Positions 1-10,589 of a stretch of 36,251 nucleotides of DNA are shown here, one piece after another. The DNA lies in the NCBI GenBank assembly GCA_023375785.1, contig SZWC01008669.1, positions 23,211 through 59,461 on the forward strand, read 5' to 3'. Position numbers and translations under genes: made by a program. Numbering within the stretch: position 1 is the stretch's first letter; each line of letters begins with the position of its first letter. This stretch comes from Penium margaritaceum. Its lineage: Eukaryota > Streptophyta > Zygnematophyceae > Desmidiales > Peniaceae. The notes below the pieces were generated by a model, which ran no database searches, was not told where the DNA came from, and saw only the letters and a program-made list of their open reading frames with translations.

Positions 1-117
1 ATTGTCACGAGGAGACCCTGTGCTGTGGTATGCTTGATCAGTGCTCGCTATGATTGGTTCCCTGAGCCATCATCTCTTGCCTTCGCTCAGACATCATTAT
101 GTTGACAGTTGTGTCAG

Positions 118-705
118 CCAAGGGGAGTGTTGGTGTGTGTGGCTTCCACCTGTCACGAGCGACGGCAAGGAGAGCAGCGCTACAGGAGAGCGCGACGACA
201 TGATCCCGGATGCAGACGCAGCTGGCACCGGAGCACCGACGAGTGGTTGCTCCATCCACCAGCAGCTGCCAGAGAGCTGCCACGACGCCCTGGGTGCTTG
301 CCCGGGTGCTTTGCGGTTTTTTCTGTAGACGCTAGAGTTTTCTCGGTGGACTGGCTCTTGAGCCCGATTTGCATGTTTTGTATTTCATGTCCACCGATCG
401 GTGCCGGACTTGTGTGTGTGACCAGTCGTAGCGTCTGGCTTGAGATTCTGCATCTCTAGGTTCAGACGGCGTAGCGTTCTGATTTGTCTACGCAGAGTTA
501 TGGCCAAAATAGTGTTTTTGGGCCGGTTTTCGGACAGACCTTGCACTGACGCGTGCGACACCTGTCGTGCGCCGCGGCAGGTATTTATACTGTGGACTTG
601 TCATTTGTTATCTCTCTCTGCAATTATATTCAGTTTGAGTCTCCTGACACTGTGTTCGTGTCCCAACCCAGACCCTTGCAGTTTTGTCTCTGACTTGTGA
701 CTGTT
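118..705 (+). mobile_element. Possible 3' LTR of an otherwise absent element
   Basis: A purine tract ending AAGGGGAG (120-127) runs directly into TGTTGGTG at 128, the usual junction of a polypurine tract with an LTR start. A TATA-like stretch (GTATTTATAC, about 581-590) lies 450 bases in, as expected for an LTR promoter. No second copy of this LTR is in the window, so the element would extend to the left of base 1. The right end near 705 is a guess. It shares only the TGTTGG start with the copia LTRs further right. No coding sequence was recognised in bases 1-117. Confidence 0.35.
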
Positions 706-1009
706 GTCACACGCTGACCTGGCGCTGACGCCTAGTGTCGCGGCAAGTGGTTAGGAAGGTTCTAGGAAACTTCTCACAAGGTGTGGGAAAGCCAAGATGT
801 GAAGATACAGAGACATGCAAGTAGGTAGGGTGTTAGTTTGGGAAGTGGATTGTAGGGCATGTTCGGAGGGGGGCAGGAGGGAAACATTGAGGGAGACATG
901 GGTTGAGGGGGGTGAGGAGGGGGGTGAGGAGCTATTGGTAAGCTTCCTAGTGTTGTTGCTATTCATTGGGCAACGTTGCATAGTTAGCGATCGCACTAGC
1001 ACACAGGGC
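706..1009. other. Gene-free spacer with purine-rich tract
   Basis: No gene or element was recognised here. Bases about 864-932 are almost pure purine on the plus strand with several runs of four to six G, including GGAGGGGGGCAGGAGGG and two GAGGGGGG-type runs. Such a tract could form a quadruplex or triplex. Short open frames here are low-complexity and not convincing. Confidence 0.5.
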
Positions 1010-1802
1010 GGCATTTGTGTATGGGCCTTGAGTTTTCTGACTGTCATATTGTCTTGGTAGCGAGAGCCTCCTAGTCTATATTGATTCTCCGGTAGCTACA
1101 TGTCCCCTTTTGTGGCACGAGTGGTGCATTTTAGCCGCATGGTTAACCCATACATGTTTGATAGAGTTTTCTCGATGGTCGAGACGCGTGCACTAGGTGG
1201 TTTGTTCCAATGTTCCGGGAGACCCCATAGAAATTCATCGTGTAGTCTCTGACAGGTTGTGCACTCCTCTTGTGGTTGAGACCCAGGAACACGGTGGTCT
1301 GTACCGGTACCTTGGGAGACCCAGCACTGACTGATCTAGACATGTGTAGTTTGCATGTGGTTAAGACCCGGACGCTCGCTTACATGTTCCGGCATCTCGG
1401 GAGGTCTAAACTTCCCTTATTTGGCTAGTTGGTGATGTTAGTGTGTCACAGTAGAGTCTAGACGTGTTTGGGGGGTATTTCATAACTTCACGTTCGATGA
1501 GATCCAGGCACTCGACAGACTGTTCCAGTGCCTCGGGAGACCTCCATTGTTTGGTTTCGTGTTCTGTGCTATGTGTATTCCCTGTTCATGATTTTTTGTG
1601 CGACGGGGATGATGGGGCCTGGTGGGTTAGCCGGCAGTCCCAAGAACATAAGTTCCCAATAGGACTCATTGTTCCTTCTCCCTTGATTCCTTTTTCATTC
1701 ATTTCAAAGTTGCCTAAGTATTGGCGTTGCATTTCTCCCGCTCACCATCCAAGCTCATGTCTCTTCTAGCATGGGAATGCATGCCCTAGACTCATTTTAG
1801 CA
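1010..1802 (+). repeat. 5' LTR of element C
   Basis: This segment matches 21762-22562 along its whole length: for example GCGAGAGCCTCCTAGT (about 1060 and 21809), CCCATACATGTTTGATAGAG (about 1148 and 21901), GAGACCCCATAGA, and CGACGGGGATGA. Identity is clearly below that of a young element. The right edge is set by TTTTAGCA (ends 1802) just before the primer-binding-like TGGTATC. The left edge lies somewhere in 1008-1016. Confidence 0.65.
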
Positions 1803-1815
1803 TGGTATCTGAGTG
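1803..1815 (+). other. Primer-binding-like site of element C
   Basis: TGGTATCTGAGTG begins immediately after the left LTR. It resembles the initiator-Met tRNA primer site TGGTATCAGAGC used by plant copia elements, with mismatches in the second half. This supports plus orientation for element C. Confidence 0.5.
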
Positions 1816-1940
1816 TCGAGGTTCGAGTCTGACATGGGGATGCCAAGGGCAGCTCACTCTTAGGTGGGGGGAGTGTAGCGCGCGGTCGGCGCCACGTGAA
1901 TCAAGCGGGAGTCTTTGGACTGTGTGCGGTTGGACGGGAT

Positions 1941-1992
1941 TGCTTGAGGGTCGGAGACCCTCAAGCACTGCGGTTTTGGCCTAGTTGGCCAA
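1941..1992. other. Two adjacent hairpins in the element C leader
   Basis: Arms 1941-1952 (TGCTTGAGGGTC) and 1956-1967 (GACCCTCAAGCA) are perfect complements, giving a 12-bp stem with a 3-nt loop GGA. Nine bases on, TTGGCC (1976-1981) and GGCCAA (1987-1992) form a 6-bp stem with a 5-nt loop. They sit about 140 and 175 bases after the primer site, where LTR elements often hold packaging or dimerisation structures. That role is inference. Confidence 0.6.
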
Positions 1993-2126
1993 GGATTGAG
2001 TCCAATCTGTTACATTGGTAAAAGAGCACAAGGGGGTTGTGTGAGCTACGAAGCAACATATTAGGTCTGATATGCAGAGGAGGTGTACCACGTGGCGGCA
2101 CACAGTTAAATCTTCTCGGACCAGCT

Positions 2127-3231
2127 CTATTCTTCCTCACCACCATCGTCGTCATCTCCTTCTTCTTCATCTTCCTCCGAGGGACCTTCTCCAGTTGCAT
2201 CGGACCTCAGTCTGTAGCAATTCTCTCCATGCTTCGCTCCACTGGTCACATGCCTCCGACGGTTCAGCCACTTTCTCCAACCTCTTACAGTCAGTCTCAT
2301 TCTTGACGATATCGACAGTGTCCAGCGGGTCATGTTCGTCTCGTCTCTGGCACGTATTCATCTCCACCGGCTTTTTTCGTTGCACCTTTCCAGGGTGGAT
2401 GTGTACATCCGTCCACCTCGACATGAACAACGACAATTAGCATTGACGATGAAGTAGGAGCACATGGTGTTGCATTAGTTGAAGCAGGTCTATTGACAGC
2501 GACAACATCAACATCATCCACACTCTCGACATCCACACCTTCTGCATCACTTACAGCACCAATTGCATCAGTTGTGACAAGTGCACTAAGAGCACCAGCT
2601 GCTCCATTTGGCACGTCAACAACAGCCACAGTATCGATGCCATCTGGTGCATCCATAGCTTCAGCGGCGTCAGCCTCTTCCACAACATCTACTTTGCTTA
2701 GAATACCAGCTGCATCAGGTGTGACAGCTGCAGCAGTAGCACCAGCTACTCCGTTTTCCACTTCTATAGCAGTATCAGTATTGACGACATCTGCTGCATT
2801 GACAACTTCACTGGTGTCAGCCTCTTCTGTATGATCTGCTTTGTTTATCGCACCAAGTGTGACAGCTGCACTAGTAGCACATGCTGTTCCATTTGCCACG
2901 TCGACAATGGTGATAGTATTTGCGTCACCTGTTGCATCCAAAACTTGAGTGACAGCAGCATCTTCTACTTTGCTTACATCACATGCTCCATCAGCTATGA
3001 TAACGACACTAGTATACCAGGTGTTCCATCTGTTACTTCAGTGGGATCATCAACATCACCTTCTGTGTCAACTTCATCTGCTACATCAACTTCACCAGCT
3101 GTATCGACACCTTTGTCAACAACAGGTACTACGGTAGCGTCTATGACGGCTATATCTCCTCCATCTTTAGTGTCGCCAGCACCAGCTATCTGTGGTTCAT
3201 GTATAGTGCTTTCATCTTCTCCATCAGTGAC
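2127..3231 (-). pseudogene. Acidic Ala/Asp/Val-rich frame, 3' part (split)
   Basis: On the minus strand this stretch reads as an acidic protein made of loose repeats rich in Ala, Asp, Val, Glu and Thr, with units such as VDVANGTACA and VDVPNGAAGA. It is open from 3231 to about 3010, shifts frame once, continues to a TGA near 2330, and in another frame carries on as a helical-looking segment (DTVDIVKNETDCKRLEKVAE). A third frame ends in an acidic tail (EEDEEEGDDDD) with TAG near 2127. It is therefore broken by several frameshifts. It joins in phase to 20277-20024 across the copia target-site duplication. The plus strand is also open over much of this low-complexity run, but hits a stop at the rejoined junction. 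No family was recognised; function unknown. Confidence 0.45.
3227..3231. repeat. Target-site duplication, left (GTGAC)
   Basis: GTGAC directly precedes the LTR start at 3232 and recurs at 20024-20028 directly after the last LTR. A 5-bp duplication is the normal length for copia elements. Confidence 0.8.
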
Positions 3232-4039
3232 TGTTGGTTTTCATGCATCTTTCATTGTACTTTGTTGTGTCCTCCCGCCTTGTGTACATCGGCGTGCAGA
3301 TGACTCACGGCGAGACTTGACGCCGCTAGACTGTCGCTCGGTGGAGCCGACGCACGCTAAGGCCCACTCACCCGTCGCTGGAGCCTCCTCTCTCTGGCGA
3401 TACGCTCAGCTCCATTGGCAGGCCTCCTCAGTGGTCGGGCCACCGGCGGTCACCGCCACTGCAGATGGTGTCTGCATCCACCTAGCGCTTTGTCTGGCTG
3501 TGGCATTGCATGTGCAGCATCATGCAGTGCCTAGGGTCCATGCCTCCTGCTGTATGGCCTTGTTTGGCATCGTTGACTGTCGTAAGGCACTGCATGGTTT
3601 CGGGTAGCCATAACTCTTTACTACTATTTTTCTAGCAGTATTATCGTATGGTCTTGTTTTAAAGCGAAACGGACGACGCCCGGGTTTTGGGCTGTCGAGC
3701 GACTAGCAGGGCTCACCGAGAAAACCCTGCTTGCCAGAAAACAGGTCCTACTCTATTTTCTGATTGGCTGGTTAGCTGAGTAACAGGTTCTACACTAGTG
3801 TGGGGGAGCTAGAACTTGGACGGGTCTCCCATTGTTGCTCATTCTTCATTCCTAATCAGTCACTTTCAGTTTTCAGCTGCTTTCCGACGCTAACACTGGT
3901 GCGCACGTTTCTCAGTAACAAACCCAGAGCTTCCAAAGCAGCAGACTGAGGGGCAGCAGACTTAAGGAACGAGCGTGGAAGCCCGAACGCTGCATCAACA
4001 ACGCATGCTGCTCCAACCTGCTGCCTAGGTTTTCTAGCT
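3232..4039 (+). repeat. Copia LTR1 (5' LTR of outer copy A)
   Basis: Starts TGTTGG and ends CTAGCT, immediately before TGGTATTAGAGCC. It aligns end to end with the LTRs at 4778, 12172 and 19176. A piece of about 50 bases present in LTR2 and LTR4 (around 5180-5215) is missing here. Its termini are TG...CT rather than TG...CA. Confidence 0.88.
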
Positions 4040-4052
4040 TGGTATTAGAGCC
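4040..4052 (+). other. Primer-binding site, initiator-Met tRNA type
   Basis: TGGTATTAGAGCC abuts LTR1. It differs by one base from the TGGTATCAGAGCC typical of plant copia elements, a C-to-T change. Confidence 0.8.
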
Positions 4053-4777
4053 AGAGCGTAGCAAGAGGAGCAAAAGACTGGCGTACAGGTGCCATACAAC
4101 GCCGGCGGACCCCCATACGCGCCAGTGTAGGGGAAATGTTGCCGGATTTTCTCTGGCAGCATTGACCCGCCTAGTGGCGGCGTCAGATTTTTTCCCACAG
4201 CCACAGGGCCAGGGGAAATGCTTTCGAAAATATTCGACAACACTGACCCCCACGCGTGACGCAAGGAGGTGAGCGGCAGGCCGCGTCCAACACCTACTGG
4301 CGACGACGAATGCTGCAACGTCACCCAGGTGCACTGACTGGCACAGCACGTAGCAGCAGAAGTCTGCAGCAGCCGCAGCCGTAGGCAACGGCATCGAGCA
4401 GTGGTAGTAGCAACCAGCAGTAGCTGCGTGCAGCAGTAGAGGCAGGCAGAAGCAGCAACTCGTAGCAGCTTGCAGTAGAAGCAGCCTACAACAGCAGCTC
4501 GCAGCAGCAACAACCCGTACTAGCAGCTAGCAACAGCAAAGGACCGCAACAGTAGGGAGCAGCAGCGGCAGAAACAGCAATGTGCGGCAGTAGCGGCAGG
4601 CTGCAGCAGCCGCAACAGCAAGCCGCAACAACAGCCAGATGCAACAGCGGCTGTAGCGAGCAGCTGCCAGTAGCATCTGCAACTGCTCACTGCCCGCAGC
4701 AAGCGAGCAGCGAGCAGCAACCTGCTACTGCCAGCGCGCAGCACCTCGCTGCCAACAAGCAGCAGCTCGCTGCCAGT
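4053..4777 (+). repeat. Copy A 5' leader, degenerate CAG/TAG repeats
   Basis: This leader begins with a stretch shared with copy B (matching 5645-5870, including CCATACAACGCCG and GGGGAAATG) and then, from about 4300, becomes a degenerate trinucleotide run of CAG, CAA, TAG and GTAGCAGC units. It is cut off at 4777 by the LTR of the inner copy. Open frames in it are low-complexity by-products. Confidence 0.7.
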
Positions 4778-5631
4778 TGTTGGTTTTCGTGCATCTCTCA
4801 TTATACTCTATTATGTCCTCCCGGCTTGTGTACATCGGTGTGCTGATGACTGACGACGAGACTTGACGCCGCTGGAGTGTCCGTCAGTGGAGCCGACGCA
4901 CGCTAAGGCCCACTCACCCATCGCTGGAGCCTCCTCCCTCTGGCGATGCGCTCAGCTCCATCGGCATGCCTCCTCCGTGGTCGGGCCACCGGCGATCACT
5001 GCCACTACAGATGCTGTCTGCATGCACCTAGCGCTTTGTCTGGCTATGGCATTGTATTTGCAGCATCATGCGGTGCCTAGGGTCCATTTCTCCTGCTGTA
5101 TGGCCCTGTTTGGCATCGTTGACTCTCGTAGGCACTGCCTGGATTTGGGCAACCATAACTCTTTACTCCTGTTTTTTTAGCTGATTTTGATTGCACGACT
5201 ACGTTCACAGCGGCACTATTATGGTATGGTCCAGTTTTCAGGCAAAACGGACGACGCCCGGGGTTTGGGCTGTTGGGCGTCTGGCAGGGCTCACCGAGAA
5301 AACCCTGCTTGCCAGAAAATAGGTCCTAGACTATTTTCTGATTGGCTGGTTGGTTGAGTAACAAGTTCTACACTAGTGGGGGGGAGCTAGAACTTGGAGG
5401 GGTCTCCCATTGTTTCTCATTCTTCATTCCTAATCAATCACTTTCAGTTTTTAGCTGCTTTTTGGCACTAATACTGGCGCGTACGTTTCTGAGTAACAAA
5501 CCCAGAGCTTCCAGCCTTAGAGTCTAAAGCAGCGGACTGAGGGGGCAGCAGACTTAAGCGATGAGTGTGGAAGTCTGCACGCTGCATCAACAACGCATGC
5601 TGCCCCAACCTGCTGCCTAGGTTGTCTAGCT
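4778..5631 (+). repeat. Copia LTR2 (5' LTR of copy B)
   Basis: Starts TGTTGG and ends CTAGCT, followed without a gap by a primer-binding site. At 854 bases it is about as long as LTR4 (848) and keeps the middle region lost from LTR3 and shortened in LTR1. Confidence 0.88.
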
Positions 5632-5644
5632 TGGCATCAGAGCC
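5632..5644 (+). other. Primer-binding site of copy B
   Basis: TGGCATCAGAGCC directly follows LTR2. It differs by one base from the usual initiator-Met tRNA primer site. Confidence 0.8.
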
Positions 5645-6618
5645 AAAGCATAACAGGAGGAGCAGAAGACTAGCGTACACGTGCCATACAACGCCGACGG
5701 ACCCCCATACGCGCTAGTGCAAGGGAAATGCTACCGGATTTTTTTCGGCAGCATTGACCCGCCTGGTGGCGGCGTCAGATATTTTCCCATGACCACAGGG
5801 CCAGGGGAAATGCTACGGAAAATCTATGGTAGCACTCACCCCCACGCATGACACGAGGAGGTGAGCAGCATGTCGCGTCCAATACCTATAGGCAACAACG
5901 CACGCTGCAACGTCACCCTGGTGCAGTGACTGGCACCAGCACGCAGCAACAGCGGTCTGTAGTAGCGGCAGTCGCAAGCAACGGCAACGAGCAATGGCAG
6001 CAGCAGCAAGGAGCAGCTGCGAGAAGCAGCAGCAGCAGGCACAAACAGTAGCTCGTAGCAACCTACAGTAGCAGTAGCTTGCAGTAGCAGTAGCTCACAG
6101 CAACTGCAGCCTGTAGTAGTAGCAAGCAGTAGCGGCGGCAAGTAGTAGCTACAGCAGCGTGTAGTAGCAGCAGCAGGCTACAACAGCCGCAGCAGCAAGC
6201 CGCAGTAGTAGTAGCAACATCAACAGCAGCCATAGCAGCAGCAGCAGGAGCTGCAACAGCAGTAGCAGCAGCAACAACAGCAGCGACGACAGCACCAACC
6301 GTAGCAACAGCAGCAGTACTACCAACAAGCAGTACCAGTAGCAACAGCAGCCGCAGCAGCAGCTGTAGCAGTAGCACCAGTAGCAGCAGCAGCAACGGCA
6401 GCTGCAGTAGTGGCCCCACCAACCTCCATTGCTGACGTCAGCATCCCGTTAGTGATGTCACTGCTCACGTCATAAAAAAACAGAAAGGGGGCAAGGGAAG
6501 GGGGAAGCAAACCTTAGGGTGGACATGACGTCCACTGCCCTTAGCAAACGTCACTACTGACGTCAGCACCACAAAACAAAACAAAAACAAACAAATAACA
6601 CAAAAGGGGCATCACACC
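5645..6618 (+). repeat. Copy B 5' leader with CAG/TAG run and CRE-like palindromes
   Basis: The first 200 bases match the copy A leader. From about 5930 to 6420 there is a degenerate CAG/TAG/CAA run. After it come the palindromes GCTGACGTCAGC (6431-6442) and CTGACGTCAG (6557-6566), both containing TGACGTCA, the site bound by TGA-type bZIP factors. An A-rich stretch then leads to the gag start at 6619. The same TGACGTCA cluster precedes gag in copy A. Confidence 0.65.
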
Positions 6619-8250
6619 ATGGCTAGTAGCCCCACGGGGGAGGGGTCCTCCTCTGTTGGGGGGACCCCCACCCCCCCCTTTCTTGCAGCGGCTGCAGTAG
6701 CACCAAGAGCAGCATCAGTGGCAACAGCGAAAGCAGCAGCAACAACAACAACAGCAGAAGCAGAAGCAGCACCAACAGCAACATCAACAACAGCAAGAGC
6801 AGCAGGAGCAGTAGAACCAGTAGTAGCAGCAGGAGCACTAGTAGCAGCGGAAGCAACAGCAGCAACAACACAGGCAGCAGCCCTCTGGCGTCGTTGGCAA
6901 CAACCCTGACACCCTTGCTGCTCTTCACCAACAACTCATCACCCTGATGTAGCAGCTTGCGCTACTACAGCCGTTGGTCTCTCAGACTGCCCCCATTGTG
7001 CCGCCATCCTTCACCCCTCCAAAGCACGCCAGCCCAGCCGTGTCTACGAGTACGCATTACCTGGCACAGCACCAGACTCAGCACCAGCGGCAGATAGTGA
7101 CCTCCATCCTTGGCCCCACTCTTGGTGCCGGCCGTAAACAAAAGGAGTTTGAGACGCCACCGCTGCCGCTTCACGCCGACGAGCAGTTCCGGAGCTGGGA
7201 GCTCAGTTTCCGGATCGGGACGCAGGGTGATGGCTTGTGGGTATACTACACCCTGCCATACAATGCCACCCTGGCCGGCCAGCTATATGACGCTAGTCGT
7301 GTCGTTCGTGCTTTAGTCCCTATCGCCCCTCTGGCATCTCGCCTCACCCTCAAGCCTTTCTCAGGCGACTTCACCGCTTGCGCCACCCCACACTCTGCAA
7401 CCGCGTGGTACATCATCACTTGTCCCCATCGCCTGTCCAGCGAGGCTGAGAGCAGCCGCCTGCTACAGGAGTTCAACTCCTTGCACCCGGGGGAGACCGA
7501 GATGGTCATCTCCTACTGGCAGCGGGCAGAGGACATCCTTCGTCGCCTCGGCAAGTCTGCCCCACCCCCTCTGGCCACGCTCCTCACCATCAAGCGCGGT
7601 GCCACGGACGCGTACGCGGATGTCTTCGCCCACTACCCTCACAACGTCATCTGCACCATGGCGGCCTAGGGCTCCCTCATGCCCTGGGCATAGGAGCTCT
7701 TCCTCCGGATTGAGGATGCTCGTCTCGAGTCCCGACTCCAGAGCACGGAGGCCACCGCCTCCCTTGCCATCGCCGCCCCTGCCGTCGCCTCCGTGGTCGT
7801 CACCTCCCCCGCCACATCTACCTCATCATCGTCAAGGGAGAAGAAGTGTTGGAACAAGAAATGCAAGGGTCAGCAGCCGCAGCAGTAATCCACGGGGTCC
7901 AGCGCTAGGGGCTTGGTCTGCCACAACGATGGCCAGCCCGGGCACGGGTGGTACACGTACCCTCTACCAACGGACAAGGCGCATGTCATCGCCAGCATGC
8001 GTTGCCAACGCGAGCGCCGTCTCGCCTTCCCACTGTAGCTGTCACCGACTCTGGCACCTCGGCCTCGTCCAGCAGCTCCACCACTCCGGTTGCCTTGCTA
8101 GGCCCGTCGCCACCAGCGCCGCAGCCATCGGCGCCAGCACAATCATCCTTCTACCCGGTCTCTGGTGCTCTCACTCCACACTCCGTCTACACTCCCGGTC
8201 CGTCCTCCCGTGAGCGCATGCTAGAGCAGTTCATCGCGCTCTAGCTCGGC
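6619..8250 (+). pseudogene. gag: Copia copy B gag (broken)
   Basis: Gag forms the RNA-binding shell of the retrotransposon particle. The ATG at 6619 opens MASSPTGEG, the same start as copy A. A one-base expansion in the C-run near 6665-6680 shifts frame just before a polyGln segment, whose original frame is read from about 6685 to 6890. The capsid-like core is open from about 6960 to 7669 with the usual helical block (WQRAEDILRRL). It then stops at TAG in place of the CAG seen in copy A. The zinc knuckle near 7920 has lost two Cys (CHND...TY). It is a relic, homologous along its length to 13233-14830. Confidence 0.82.
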
Positions 8251-8477
8251 TTGCCTCGTCCTCCTCCCCAAGGAAGTGCCCTTTGCATCACTTCTTGCTC
8301 TCCTGTCGAGCCCTGCATGACTGAGAGTGAGCTACGATCGTGTCCCGTTTCCTCGTCTGTCTTGTCGTCCCTCATGGTCTCCGCTACCCCTTCCCATGAT
8401 GACGTTGTCAGCTTGACAATTGGCAGTCTCGGTTCGAGCCTCCTTCAACCGCGTCCGCATCCCTTGCTTGCTGCCAT

Positions 8478-9890
8478 GTGACCGTTAGCGATCTAGCGAC
8501 CCCGGTCCAGGACCCTGCTGAGACCTGGATCATCGACTCCGTGGCCACGCATCACATGATGGCCTCTCGTGAGACCTTTAGTATGCTTCGTCCTGTAGGC
8601 GATATCTTTGGTGTTCGGACAGGCTCTAGCCAGGTGTTGCCTGTCCATGGTGTTGGCGTCGTTTGTTTTCGTGGTCCCTCTCGTGACGTCTTTCTGACCG
8701 ATGTCCTCTTTGTCCCTGGTCTTGAGCTCAGCCTACTATTCTTCACTGCTCTTGACCGCATGAGCATGGATGTTGTGCACTTGTGTGGTGTTGGCACGGT
8801 GTCGTTGCGTCCGTCTGGTCTTATTGTGGTGCACCCCACCGCCCATGGCAACCTGTGGTTTGTACCTCGCCTCTCCTCCTCTCCTTCTGTCTCCTCCCCG
8901 TCGGCCGCCACAGGCCATGTGTTTGTCATTAGTACAATTTCTCCTCAGCACACTCGTCTCTTACACCACCTCTGCCACGTCCACTCTGCCGCCGTAGACG
9001 GCATGCTCCGCACCAAGCCGGCCAAGGGCCTTGACCCGGAGACTTTCCCCCTCCCGTGCCCCACAGAGTGCATTGACTGCGCTCAAGGGAAGATGCACCG
9101 GTCCACGTACCCCTTGTCTTCCTCCCATGCATTTGCCCCTCTCAACCTTGTCCACTTGGACGTCATGGGCCTTTCCCCACCGAGTCCGTCGACGAGCATG
9201 GTCACTATGTCCACACCCTCACTGACGACTATTCTCACTACCGCTGGGTCTTTTCCCTTCGGCAGAAGAGCGATGTCGCCCACGCCATCCAGGATTGGCT
9301 TGTCCTTGTGGAGTGCGAGTGTGGTTGCTCTCTCTGCCGTTTTCGCTTGAATCGCGGTGGTGAGAACATGGGGGAGGCCTTAACCTTTCTCGCCTCCCGC
9401 GACATCTGCCATGAGACGTCCGCGCCTTACACGCCCACCCAAAACGATGTCTGTGAACGGTGGAACCGTACCATGGCCGACGCCGTCTGCACCATGCGCG
9501 TCAAGTCTGGTCTCTTCGATGGCTTCTATTTTGAAGCCATGGCCTACATGACCTAGGTCTGGAGCCGAATTCCCCACGGTCCCCTTCCTCGCCAGTCCAC
9601 GCCGTACCTGCTTTGGTGCGGTCAGTGCGCTGACCTCCGCTTGGCTCGCGTATGGGGCTGCGTGGCCATTGTGTGGCTGTTTGCCCCGTAGCAGGGCGGC
9701 AAGCTTGCCCCCCGCTGACGTCCCTGCACCTTCCTCGCTGTCTCTCGTCGGTCCAAGGCCTGGCGCCTCTTGGATCCCTCCCGGCACTGCATCGTTGACT
9801 CTCGGGATGCCCTCTTCTTCAAGGACCTGTATCCTCGTGATCTCATTCACTTCGGCTCATCCGTGTCCATCTGGTTGCGTGGGGGAGTGG
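8478..9890 (+). pseudogene. pol: Copia copy B protease and integrase (broken)
   Basis: The protease motif at 8535-8558 reads DSVATHHM: the active-site Gly of DSG is Val, which should abolish activity. The segment up to 9170 follows copia order, with the GAG-pre-integrase block (LLHHLCHVHSAAVDGML, near 8960) and the CAQGKMHRS zinc region. The frame shifts just after the first integrase Asp (HLDVMG). In the later core the second catalytic Asp is Asn (LNRGGEN, near 9346), while the Glu survives (CERWNRT). A TAG at 9554-9556 falls at the same codon as in copy A. It is clearly non-functional. Confidence 0.85.
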
Positions 9891-9936
9891 TGAGACCGTC
9901 CTCCATCCTGCCGCTTCGGGTGACACATCCCTTAGT

Positions 9937-10460
9937 TCCTCTGAGCCGGCAGCCCTAGTCGCGGCCGCTGGTCCCTCGGAGCCGGCAACCCCAGTCGCAT
10001 CTAGTGGTCCCTCCGGGACAGTAGTCCTCGTCGTGTCCACTGGTCCCTCCGGGCCAGCAGCCCACGTTGCGTCCGATGGTTCCTCAGGGCCGGCAACCCT
10101 TGCCGAGTCCGCTTGTATCTCCAGGCCGGCAACCCCAGCCGCGTCAGCTGGTTCCTCCGGGCCGGCAACCCAAGCCGCGTCCGCTGGTCCCTCCGGGCCG
10201 GCAATCCCGGCCACGTCCGCTAGTTCCTCTTGGCCGGCAACCGCAGCGACGTCCGCTGGTCCCTTCAAGCTAGCAGCCCCAGTCGCGTCCGCTCGTCCCT
10301 CCGAGCGGACGAGCTAGTCATGTCCGCAGGTCCCTGCGGGCCGACAGGCCGAGTTGCATCCACTGGCCCCTCTGGGCCAGCAACTACAGTCGCTCTAGTC
10401 AAGCCAGCAGCCTCGGTTACATCCGCGGGCCCCTCCGGGCCAGCAATCCCATCCTCCTCC
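9937..10460 (+). repeat. 36-bp tandem repeat between IN and RT, copy B
   Basis: About a dozen degenerate copies of a 36-base unit encode 12-residue Pro/Ala/Ser-rich units of the type SGPATPVASAGP. The same array lies at the same place in copy A, so it is part of the element family. It sits in the linker between integrase and reverse transcriptase, a region that is variable in copia elements. Confidence 0.82.
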
Positions 10461-10589
10461 ATTGTCCCGGCGGACTCAGTGCCATCGCCTACCCTACCAT
10501 GCTACACACGTGGTCCAGGCGACAGCATCCGAGCCAGACCGTCGGTGAGCGCGCAGACCGTCGCACCGTGCTCTGTGGCGCCTTGACAC

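Noticed and set aside
1820..1850. T-arm-like GGTTCGAGTC suggesting a tRNA
   Set aside because: No acceptor, D or anticodon stems can be paired around it. It lies in the leader of element C after the primer site.
2493..3607. Plus-strand Ser/Thr/Ala-rich frames as the real gene in element C
   Set aside because: They run into the LTR or stop at the rejoined copia insertion site, whereas the minus frame continues in phase.
6063..6934. Leu-, Ala- and Val-rich minus-strand frames over the copia leader and gag
   Set aside because: They are translations of the CAG/GCA triplet runs read on the other strand (CTG gives Leu, TGC gives Cys, GCT gives Ala).
8476..8481. Shared ATG-TGA just before the copia protease, suggesting a programmed gag-pol junction
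   Set aside because: In the frame that leads into the protease these bases read CAT GTG ACC, so there is no stop in the relevant frame.
9843..10268. Minus-strand Gly/Pro/Ala repeat frames over the 36-bp arrays (also 16437-17150)
   Set aside because: A 36-bp in-frame array stays open on both strands. The plus frame is continuous with integrase and RT motifs, so the minus frames are shadows.
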